From the NCBI GenBank assembly GCA_964058845.1, contig CAXKVR010000001.1:682001-746000 (forward strand): a DNA stretch of 64,000 nt. The letters are read 5' to 3'. How positions within the stretch are numbered: the first letter of the stretch is position 1; the number at the start of each line of letters is the position of its first letter. The stretch is from Carex sylvatica. Taxonomy: Eukaryota; Streptophyta; Magnoliopsida; Poales; Cyperaceae. Positions 56,341 through 64,000 of the stretch are shown here, piece after piece. Position numbers and translations under genes: made by a program. A model generated the notes under the pieces. The model saw nothing but the letters and a program-made list of their open reading frames with translations, searched no databases and was not told where the DNA came from.

Positions 56341-56870
56341 AAATCTAATAAGTCTTCATACTCTTCCTTGTCGCCAGATATTGGATATAGGGGGTTGCCA
56401 TCCCCAGAACCCTGCACTAGGAGGTCCAAAGCTTGAGTCGAATCTGGACTTCTTTTCTTTTCCGACAAAAGGAGATCTGAAAGATCCTTAACATCAAAAG
56501 GCATTATAAGATTTAATTTAAAAAATGAATCATCCTTCCTAAATTTACATCAAAATTGAGTCAAAGCAATAATCTTAGCACCAATAACCTTAATAGAATA
56601 AGGGAAACTAACATTAAAACATAATTTATTGCGTTCTAACCAAGTAGCACCTCGTAATAATTCAATTAATAGTCTATTTTTTAAAGGAATAGAAGCATCA
56701 ATCATTCATAAATCCTCTAAAGTTTGACAATTGTAACTGAAGTTATTATGATCTGCTATCCAAATCCAAATTAAGCTAATATAAGAACATTGAATAAAAA
56801 GATGCTCTATACTCTCTATTTGATCACAAAACATACATTTCGTATCTAAAGCATGTTAAAAAAAACACCG
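56341..56870 (-). pseudogene. LINE fragment with RT zinc-binding domain
   Basis: On the minus strand the frame reads CMFCDQIESIEHLFIQCSYI, then IWIWIADHN, LWMIDASIPLKNRLLIELL and ATWLERNKLCFN. This is the zf-RVT domain and tail of plant non-LTR retrotransposons (C..C...H..C finger). A stop follows shortly and the RT itself is absent. Confidence 0.75.
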
Positions 56871-57389
56871 CTCAACTGAGATTTCTTCAGCATGTGTAGT
56901 ACTAAAGAGATTAATTAATTATATAGAAAAGAGCTAGCGTTAGAGAAATTTGCAATGGAACCTACTAGAAGATTGGGCCTGTCTGTGTGCATGTCTCACC
57001 AGATCTGTCTTAATTAGTTTGATCTCGGATTATTTAAATAATGAAGTTTAGCAATTTCAACTTTTTTTTTTTTTCATATCCATTTTCAATTCAGTTTATA
57101 TTAGTATTAATATAACTAATGGTATGTAATAGTAATCCATATTATTTGATAAATAAAAAAACACAATCAGATAACAGATGATTCAGATTATTTGATAAAT
57201 AAAAACACTAACACATGACAAATAATAACAGTCCAGGAGGCATAAACAGTCATGTAAATAATTTGATACAAAGTTCAAAAATTAGGAGTGCCTGATTTCA
57301 GTACAGATTTTAGTTCTACACTTGTACATTCTGGTTCCATTTCAGTACTGATTTTAGTCCTCTTCCAATCCTCTTCTATACTTTTCTTT
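56871..57389. other. Intergenic DNA, nothing recognised
   Basis: AT-rich DNA; the phrase ATTTGATAAATAAAAA recurs near 57,147 and 57,188. No gene. Confidence 0.35.
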
Positions 57390-57681
57390 TTCTCCGTTAT
57401 TTAGGGCTAATAAGTGAATTGAGGCCTAAAGAGACTAATTCCTTATGGTGCCATACTGCTCAGGTTAAATGCCAGTTTATGTAAACTCTTCTACCATATC
57501 AGACAAGTCTCCAGTAATACAAGAGCCCCAAGGAGAGGTTTCAGGAGCTGTTTTGTTCCAGTATTACAATTGTTTGAACATGCTGATAAAATATCATGTT
57601 AGCGAACTTATGATTTTCTTACCATTCTAATAGAGTCGAGTTCAAATACAAGAGCCCCAAGGAGAGGTTTGAGGGGCTGTT
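57390..57681 (+). pseudogene. Unit Z, copy 2, 5' part (interrupted by copia)
   Basis: Plus-strand homolog of 15,580-15,800. An acceptor-like TTTAG at about 57,401 is followed by LISELRPKETNSLWCHTAQ, a donor CAG^GTTAAATG, and a second exon from about 57,634 reading SRVQIQEPQGEV, with a TGA in place of the next codon. The copia element then splits it at CTGTT. The frame continues at 63,146. Confidence 0.5.
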
Positions 57682-58368
57682 TGTTGGGCCGTTTGGGTCC
57701 AGCCCATGTTGGCAAGGGAAAGAAACAAAAAAAAGAAAAGAAAAAAATACAAGGAAACAAAAAGGGGCGTAGTTTTTGGGGGTGGTTTAGAGCTGCTGCG
57801 CGAAACACACAGACAGAAAAGAGAAAAAGAGAAAAGAAAGAGAGAAGTAGAAGGAGAGTGAAAGAGAAGGTGGTGAAGAAGAAGGAAACGAAGAGCAAGT
57901 CAATCTCTCCGATTTTTCTACCTCGATCGACTTTCTACTTGTTTGTAAGAAGGGAATTTTCTGTTTTCTCAAATCTAGGGTTTGCTTGGGTTTGAATGAA
58001 ATTGGATTTAGAAATACATGTTTCTTCATAATATGTAATCTCTTGTGTTTTCTCGTTGTTACTGTGTGTATACCTCAGTTTAGGGCTTAAACTTGAGAAG
58101 AACAATTGTACCCGTTTCTTGTTGGTATAGTGAAATTTGCCGGTGTGCCCCGTGGTTTTTTACCCTCCAAGTTGAGAGGGTTTTCCACGTAAATCTGGTG
58201 TCTTTTGTGATTGTGCTTGATCTCATATTATCTAGATTTGACTTGTGCATTATTTGACTTTGAACTTTTCAGTACCAACTGGTACGGTGTTTATATTACC
58301 CATCTCTCAAATTGGTTGATTATACAATAGGCATATATCTCAATTGGTATTATTTTAAATTCCCCACA
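57682..58368 (+). repeat. 5' LTR of the copia element
   Basis: Starts TGTTGGGCCGTTTGGGTCC and ends AAATTCCCCACA. It differs from the 3' LTR at a G run near 57,776-57,783, at 58,016 and near 58,133. Confidence 0.95.
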
Positions 58369-58370
58369 AG

Positions 58371-58382
58371 TGGTATCAGAGC
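58371..58382 (+). promoter_or_regulatory. Primer binding site, initiator Met tRNA
   Basis: TGGTATCAGAGC two bases after the 5' LTR is the standard copia PBS, complementary to the 3' end of tRNA-iMet. Confidence 0.95.
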
Positions 58383-58423
58383 CTCAGGTTTCTTTTCTTT
58401 TGAGAGTGCTTTTGTAGATTGAG

Positions 58424-61400
58424 ATGGAAGGCAATAGCACCATGATCAGGTTGACAAACAACAACTGGCAGATTTGGAAATCCAAAATGGAGGATATCCT
58501 TTATTGCAAGGACTTGTATGAACCAGTTGAAGGAGATAGTGCAAAGCCAAAAGATATGACTGCCGAGGAATGGACTAAATTGAACCGAAAAGCGGTCGGC
58601 ACAATCAGACAGTGGCTTGATGACAGTGTGTACCACCATGTAGCGAGTGAGAAGAGTGCACATGAGTTGTGGAAGAAGCTGGAGTCACTGTATGAGCAGA
58701 AAACAGCAGCTAACAAGGCATTTCTGATCCGAAAGTTAGTAAATCTGAAATTCAGAGAAGGCACAAGTGTTGCTGAGCATTTAAATGAGTTCCAGAGCTT
58801 GGTTAATCAATTGTCAGTGATGAAGATGACCTTAGAAGATGAGTTACAGGCCTTGTTGCTTTTGGGATCATTACCCGACAGTTGGGAGACCTTGGTTGTG
58901 ACAATCAGTAATGCAGCTCCGAATGGTGTGGTTACTATGAGTATAGTTACTAGCAGCTTGTTCAATGAGGAGACAAGAAGGAAGTCAACTAATACACATG
59001 GTGCACATGCCCTAGTCACAGAGAACAGGGGAAGAGCTGAATACCGACAACAATCAAGATACCATAGCAAGTCCAAAGGCAGATCAAAATCCAAGGGAAG
59101 ACAGTGTTATCACTGTGGTAAAGAAGGTCACATGAAGAGAAATTGTAGAGCCTGGAAAAGATTACAGAATGAGGGCAAAAATCAGAAGAAAGATGATGAC
59201 AACAAAAATATCACAGCCACAGTAACTGCAGATGATGTAGTGATTCTCTCTTGTGAAGAGGAACAATGTCTACATGTGGAAGGTCACCAAGGAGTTGAGT
59301 GGATAGTTGATACAGGTGCTTGCTATCATGCTACACCGAATAGAGAGTTCTTCACGACTTACAAGGCTGGAGACCATGGTACAGTGAAGATGGGTAATAC
59401 TAGCTACTCGAGCATTGTGGGTATTGGTGATATTTGTCTGCAGACAGAATTGGGATATCAGTTAACACTGAAAGATGTGCGGCATATTCCTGATTTACGT
59501 CTAAATTTGATATCAGGTGATGCATTGGACAAAGATGGATTCAAGCATTACCTAGGTGGTGGAGAATGGAAGCTCAGCAAGGGATCAATGGTTGTAGCAA
59601 AAGGGAAGTCGTGTCACTCCCTATACAGAACCCATGTGAAGGTACTCAAGAATGGGTTGAATGCAGCACAAGCTGAAAGTTCTCTAAATCTGTGGCATCA
59701 ACGCCTTGGCCACATAAGTGAGAAAGGGCTACAAATTCTAGCGAGGAAGTCATACATCCCCTCAACCAAAGATGAGGTTCTAGATCTATGCGACTACTGC
59801 ACTTTTGGTAAGCAACATCGAGTCTCTTTTAGTCAAACATCAGAAAGGAAACATAATGTGTTGGACTTGGTTTATTCTGATGTGTGTGGTCCTTTTGAGG
59901 TGGAGTCATTGGGTGGCAATCGATATTTTCTAACCTTTATTGATGATGCATCTAGAAAGGTGTGGGTTTATTTTCTGAGAACGAAAGACCAAGTATTCAA
60001 TTACTTTCAAGAGTTTCATGTCATGGTGGAGAGAGAGACAGACAAGAAGCTGAAATGTCTCCGTTCTGACAATGGGGGAGAGTATACCTCCAAAGAGTTC
60101 AAAGCATATTGTGCAAAATATGGAATTCGACATGAGAAGACAGTACCTGGAACCCCACAGCACAATGGTGTGGCTGAGAGAATGAATCGCACCATTGTAG
60201 AAAAGGTGAGATGCATGCTGAAGATGGCAAAGTTGCCGAAACAATTTTGGGCAGAAGCAGTTCGCACAGCTTGCTATCTCATAAACAGGTCACCATCTGT
60301 TCCTTTGAAGTTTGAGATACCAGAAAGAGTATGGTCCAAGAAGAATGTTTCATACTCTCATCTAAAGGTATTTGGATGCAAAGCATATGTGCATATTCCG
60401 AAGGAGCACAGATCCAAGTTGGATGATAAAGCAACTCCATGTATTTTTCTTGGATATGGAAATGAGGAATTTGGATACAGATTATGGGACCCAGAAAAGA
60501 AGAGAATTGTTAGGTGCAGGGATGTTAAGTTCTACGAGGGTCAGACAGGGATAAATTTGGAAATCAACAAGAAGTCAGAGAGAGTTGATGAGTCCATAGA
60601 ACTCATACCAGTTCCTTCACCTATACAGTCAACAGCAGCAAATGAAGATGAACATAATGAAGAAGCCACTGAGGAAACCTCTGACATGAATGGTAGTAAT
60701 GATGATGAGATCGTTTATGATGCTCCTGAGCAGGGGGAGCAACATCATCAAGGGGAGCCAGAAGAGCTCCAAGCAAGAAGGTCCGAAAGAGAGCACCAAC
60801 CTTCTAAAAGATACCCTTCTTCAGAGTATATCTTATTGACAGAAGAAGGAGAGCCAGAAAGTTTTCAGGAGGCACAAGTTCATAAAGACAAAGCTAAGTG
60901 GCAGGATGCGATGAAGGACGAGATGAAGTCATTGCAAGAAAATGACACATATGAGCTGGTAGAGCTTCCTAAGGGCCGAAAGGCATTGAGAAACAAATGG
61001 GTGTTCAAGCTAAAGAGAGATGGAAATGGAGAACTTATGAAGTACAAAGCCCGACTGGTAGTGAAGGGTTTTGGACAGAAACAAGGAATTGATTTTGAGG
61101 AGATTTTCTCACCAGTGGTGAAGATGACTTCCATCCGTGCAGTGCTAGGTCTAGTAGCTGGCTTGGATCTTGAGCTTGAACAACTTGATGTAAAAACTGC
61201 ATTCCTTCATGGTAACTTGGAAGAAGAGATCTATATGGTGCAACCAGAGGGATTTGAAGTGAAAGAAAAAGAGAACATGGTTTGCAAATTGAAGAAGAGT
61301 CTATATGGTTTGAAACAAGCTCCGAGACAGTGGTATAAGAAATTCGACTCTTTTATGATGAGTCATGGGTACCAGAGAACCAAGGCAGATCCATGTGTTT

Positions 61401-62410
61401 ACTTCAAAAGATTTCCAAATGGAAAATTTCTAATCCTTTTGCTTTATGTTGATGATATGTTGATTGCAGGACATGATGCTCAGATGATAGCTTTGTTGAA
61501 GAAGGAGATGTCCAAGTCATTTGACATGAAGGACATGGGCCAAGCACGTCAAATATTAGGCATGCAGATTACTCGTGACAGAAAGGCCAAGAGACTTTGG
61601 TTGTCACAGGAGAAGTACATTGAAAGAGTGCTTGAGAGATTCAACATGCAAGGAGCAAAGGAAGTAAGTTGTCCACTTCCTAGTCATTTAAAATTGAGCA
61701 AGAAGTTGTGTCCATCAACAGAGAAAGAAAAGGATGAAATGTCAAGTGTACCATACTCCTCAGCTGTAGGGAGTTTGATGTATGCAATGGTTTGCACCAG
61801 GCCAGATATAGCTCATGCAGTTGGTGTGGTAAGCAGATTTCTCTCTAATCCAGGAAAACAACATTGGGAAGCAGTGAAATGGATTCTTAGATATCTAAGA
61901 GGTACTTCCAACCTGTGTTTGAGTTTTGGAAATGGTGAACCTGTGTTAGAAGGTTACACAGATGCCGATATGGCTGGAGATCTGGATCACAGAAAATCCA
62001 CTTCGGGTTATGTGTTTACTTTTGCAGGGGGAGCCGTGTCATGGCAATCCAAATTGCAGAAATGTGTGGCTTTGTCAACTACAGAAGCAGAATACATTGC
62101 AGCAACTGAGGCTGGTAAGGAGCTATTGTGGTTGGTTAGATTTCTCTTGGAGCTTGGTATGCAACAGGAAGATGCAATCGTTTTCTGTGATAGTCAGAGT
62201 GCCATAGATTTGAGCAAGAATGCTACATATCATTCAAGAACTAAGCATATTGATGTGAGATTTCATTGGTTGAGAGATGTAATAGAAAACCAGCAAATGA
62301 AGCTGAAGAAAATCCACACGGATAAGAATCCGTCAGACATGTTGACGAAGATAGTTCCGAAAGACAAGCTTGAGCTTTGTTGCCGGCTTGTCGGCATGAA
62401 TACCAAGTGA
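58424..62410 (+). CDS. Copia gag-pol polyprotein, 1,328 aa
   Basis: The single open frame begins MEGNSTMIRLTNNNWQIWKS, a typical copia gag start, and has no internal stop. In order it contains gag with the UBN2-like domain (about 1-220) and the CCHC knuckle CYHCGKEGHMKRNC (about 228-241). The aspartic protease WIVDTGACYHAT (DTG about 295-297) is next, then GAG pre-integrase with HHCC (WHQRLGH about 423 and CDYC). Integrase follows, with the catalytic D,D,E in FIDDAS (about 505), RSDNGGEY (about 548) and VAERMNR (about 583). Reverse transcriptase has LDVKTAFLHG (about 920) and the active site YVDDM (about 1008). RNase H has YTDADMAGD (about 1177) and STTEAEY (about 1218). The domain order PR-INT-RT-RH defines copia. 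It replicates through cytoplasmic particles and nuclear integration. Length and motifs match full-length Tnt1/Ty1-type elements, so it is likely active. Confidence 0.95.
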   Translation: MEGNSTMIRLTNNNWQIWKSKMEDILYCKDLYEPVEGDSAKPKDMTAEEWTKLNRKAVGTIRQWLDDSVYHHVASEKSAHELWKKLESLYEQKTAANKAFLIRKLVNLKFREGTSVAEHLNEFQSLVNQLSVMKMTLEDELQALLLLGSLPDSWETLVVTISNAAPNGVVTMSIVTSSLFNEETRRKSTNTHGAHALVTENRGRAEYRQQSRYHSKSKGRSKSKGRQCYHCGKEGHMKRNCRAWKRLQNEGKNQKKDDDNKNITATVTADDVVILSCEEEQCLHVEGHQGVEWIVDTGACYHATPNREFFTTYKAGDHGTVKMGNTSYSSIVGIGDICLQTELGYQLTLKDVRHIPDLRLNLISGDALDKDGFKHYLGGGEWKLSKGSMVVAKGKSCHSLYRTHVKVLKNGLNAAQAESSLNLWHQRLGHISEKGLQILARKSYIPSTKDEVLDLCDYCTFGKQHRVSFSQTSERKHNVLDLVYSDVCGPFEVESLGGNRYFLTFIDDASRKVWVYFLRTKDQVFNYFQEFHVMVERETDKKLKCLRSDNGGEYTSKEFKAYCAKYGIRHEKTVPGTPQHNGVAERMNRTIVEKVRCMLKMAKLPKQFWAEAVRTACYLINRSPSVPLKFEIPERVWSKKNVSYSHLKVFGCKAYVHIPKEHRSKLDDKATPCIFLGYGNEEFGYRLWDPEKKRIVRCRDVKFYEGQTGINLEINKKSERVDESIELIPVPSPIQSTAANEDEHNEEATEETSDMNGSNDDEIVYDAPEQGEQHHQGEPEELQARRSEREHQPSKRYPSSEYILLTEEGEPESFQEAQVHKDKAKWQDAMKDEMKSLQENDTYELVELPKGRKALRNKWVFKLKRDGNGELMKYKARLVVKGFGQKQGIDFEEIFSPVVKMTSIRAVLGLVAGLDLELEQLDVKTAFLHGNLEEEIYMVQPEGFEVKEKENMVCKLKKSLYGLKQAPRQWYKKFDSFMMSHGYQRTKADPCVYFKRFPNGKFLILLLYVDDMLIAGHDAQMIALLKKEMSKSFDMKDMGQARQILGMQITRDRKAKRLWLSQEKYIERVLERFNMQGAKEVSCPLPSHLKLSKKLCPSTEKEKDEMSSVPYSSAVGSLMYAMVCTRPDIAHAVGVVSRFLSNPGKQHWEAVKWILRYLRGTSNLCLSFGNGEPVLEGYTDADMAGDLDHRKSTSGYVFTFAGGAVSWQSKLQKCVALSTTEAEYIAATEAGKELLWLVRFLLELGMQQEDAIVFCDSQSAIDLSKNATYHSRTKHIDVRFHWLRDVIENQQMKLKKIHTDKNPSDMLTKIVPKDKLELCCRLVGMNTK

Positions 62411-62441
62411 TGACTTGAAGATCGGCGTGCCTCTCTCCGTG

Positions 62442-62457
62442 GGCTGGAGGGGGAGAT
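62442..62457 (+). promoter_or_regulatory. Polypurine tract of the copia element
   Basis: GGGCTGGAGGGGGAGAT lies immediately 5' of the 3' LTR and primes plus-strand DNA synthesis. Confidence 0.85.
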
Positions 62458-63145
62458 TGTTGGGCCGTTTGGGTCCAGCCCATGTTGGCAAGGGAAAGAA
62501 ACAAAAAAAAGAAAAGAAAAAAATACAAGGAAACAAAAAGGGGCGTAGTTTTTGGGGGGTGGTTTAGAGCTGCTGCGCGAAACACACAGACAGAAAAGAG
62601 AAAAAGAGAAAAGAAAGAGAGAAGTAGAAGGAGAGTGAAAGAGAAGGTGGTGAAGAAGAAGGAAACGAAGAGCAAGTCAATCTCTCCGATTTTTCTACCT
62701 CGATCGACTTTCTACTTGTTTGTAAGAAGGGAATTTTCTGTTTTCTCAAATCTAGGGTTTGCTTGGGTTTGAATGAAATTGGATTTAGAAAGACATGTTT
62801 CTTCATAATATGTAATCTCTTGTGTTTTCTCGTTGTTACTGTGTGTATACCTCAGTTTAGGGCTTAAACTTGAGAAGAACAATTGTACCCGTTTCTTGTT
62901 GGTATAGTAAAATTTGCCGGTGTGCCCCGTGGTTTTTTACCCTCCAAGTTGAGAGGGTTTTCCACGTAAATCTGGTGTCTTTTGTGATTGTGCTTGATCT
63001 CATATTATCTAGATTTGACTTGTGCATTATTTGACTTTGAACTTTTCAGTACCAACTGGTACGGTGTTTATATTACCCATCTCTCAAATTGGTTGATTAT
63101 ACAATAGGCATATATCTCAATTGGTATTATTTTAAATTCCCCACA
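62458..63145 (+). repeat. 3' LTR of the copia element
   Basis: 688 bp, nearly identical to the 5' LTR. It ends CCCCACA followed by the TSD CTGTT. Confidence 0.95.
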
Positions 63146-63480
63146 CTGTTTTGTTCCAGCATGAGTATTTTGAGACAGTTAAAATCGGTCATGTATATAG
63201 GCGTAAATTGTCTAGCGAGTTGATCAATGATATGATCAATACTTAGGGTAGATATATAAAGAAAATAGGGAATTTGATCATAACTTAGTCTCTTATTATC
63301 TTATTTAGTTTGTTACACATCCCTTATAACTCTGACAAGTTATGTTTGGGTATGGATTTATTTTTAATGTTGAAGTTAGTATTGTTAACTTATTTTGAGA
63401 CTGGCTTTGTGTTATTGGTGTATTGAATCCTAAGAGTCTACATTTTCCGCCATTATTGCAGTGGGCTGCCATTGTTCATC
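63146..63480 (+). pseudogene. Unit Z, copy 2, 3' part
   Basis: Continues the exon interrupted by copia: VLFQHEYFETVKIG, then a diverged tail and an in-frame stop near 63,243. The 3' flank matches 15,190-15,400 in inverse orientation. This tail is diverged and contains small indels relative to copy 1. Confidence 0.5.
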
Positions 63481-63713
63481 TCATCCAAATAAGATATTAT
63501 GCTTCTGCTAGGGAGTTTCAGTTTTACTGTTAACTTATCATGTACTGTTGAGGCCACAGAAACTATCTGCTCATTTCAACTCCAATTGAATTGACATAAA
63601 AGTAGAGTTTATACGTACCATTCCTACCTTAATTTCCTTAATATTACAGCTGCATATCTTGGATTTCGTCATACAAATTGATTGGAAAGGCGATCACATC
63701 AGACCTGTACAAA
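63481..63713. other. Spacer between units Z and W
   Basis: No feature supported. Confidence 0.3.
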
Positions 63714-64000
63714 CCCTCATTGTTCTACCGCTTCTAAAACCCTAGCGCAAATTGATTCTTCTCTCTCTCTACGGGGCCGACTCACTCCTTTTATGTCAGA
63801 TCCGGGTGTTGTTGGAGATCCAAACTCGGTGTTGTTCGGGTGAGCTTGGATTGGCTCCTCACTTGCGCTACGGGCCCGCTTCTAATGTGATCTCAGGGCC
63901 ATGTCTCTGGCCCAGCCCATTAATATTTTTCAGAAAAGAATTGTGCAACAAATAAAGAACACTGTAAATGTCTGAGAATGACACAGGCAACATTAAATGC
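63714..64000 (+). repeat. Dispersed repeat unit W, copy 2 (runs off the window)
   Basis: Closely matches 16,799-17,078 in the same orientation, including the short frame around TCAGATCCGGGTGTTGTTGG and the following GTGAGC. It is interrupted by the window edge. Confidence 0.6.

Larger units (their letters stand above)
57682..63145 (+). mobile_element. Complete young Ty1/copia retrotransposon
   Basis: This 5,464 bp element has a perfect 5 bp TSD CTGTT (57,677-57,681 and 63,146-63,150), LTRs of 687 and 688 bp, an initiator-Met tRNA PBS, a polypurine tract and an intact polyprotein. By eye the LTRs differ by two substitutions and one single-base indel. At a commonly used plant rate of 1.3e-8 per site per year this corresponds to roughly 0.1 million years. 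Everything needed for autonomous transposition is visible. Confidence 0.95.

Noticed and set aside
57608..58029. Hydrophobic ORF on the minus strand (LLFVSFFFTTFSF...)
   Set aside because: Antisense of the purine-rich copia LTR; duplicated exactly in the 3' LTR at 62,241-62,806.

Overview
This window is nuclear DNA from a flowering plant. The evidence is two split CC-NB-ARC-LRR resistance genes with GT/AG introns, Ty1/copia and Ty3/gypsy LTR retrotransposons primed from plant initiator-Met and Asp tRNAs, Mutator-like, CACTA, hAT and Helitron elements, and many MITE-like palindromes in AT-rich DNA. No TIR-type resistance gene is present. I cannot place the species, nor decide between monocot and dicot, from the sequence alone.

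Left third (1-30,400): a head-to-tail duplication carries two paralogous NLR genes on the minus strand. Copy A occupies 1-7,076 and its 3' end lies beyond the window. Copy B occupies 19,958-29,109 and is complete, with a predicted 905 aa product. Both use three exons: CC plus P-loop; the rest of NB-ARC plus winged helix; MHD plus LRR. The intron phases agree and join typical motifs. The large second intron holds palindromic elements that predate the duplication. Copy B also carries a later Helitron (21,563-22,682) and a later palindromic element (about 25,190-25,640), each with a matching empty site in copy A. Between the genes lie a decayed CACTA transposon (from 9,605) split by an hAT-type MITE, a copia solo LTR (16,313-16,659), pieces of an unidentified gene-like repeat, and more palindromic elements.

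Middle (31,858-44,335): this is a Russian-doll structure. A roughly 3.3 kb Mutator-like element (MULE) with long inverted termini and a decayed minus-strand transposase gene has been split by two insertions. The first is a young 7.1 kb gypsy element (33,432-40,570, TSD ATACC) that has gag and protease but no pol. The second is a 2.06 kb solo LTR (41,095-43,150, TSD GCATC). The gypsy element is studded with a paired dyad motif, CATACGGNCCGTAC, in both LTRs and in its coding region.

Right third (44,336-64,000): low-gene DNA with LINE 3' fragments, CACTA ends carrying arrays of hairpins, an hAT MITE with a clean 8 bp TSD, and a very young, apparently complete Ty1/copia element (57,682-63,145, intact 1,328-codon polyprotein). 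The copia element is inserted in a second copy of the unidentified gene-like repeat.

The only genes likely to serve the host are the two NLRs. Everything else I recognise is mobile DNA or its debris. The observations I find most novel are the palindromic element superfamily with a constant core and exchangeable ends, and the dyad motif spread through the gypsy element. Coordinates given to the base come from reading splice sites, TSDs and termini directly. Edges of palindromes and diffuse repeats are good to about 10-20 bp.
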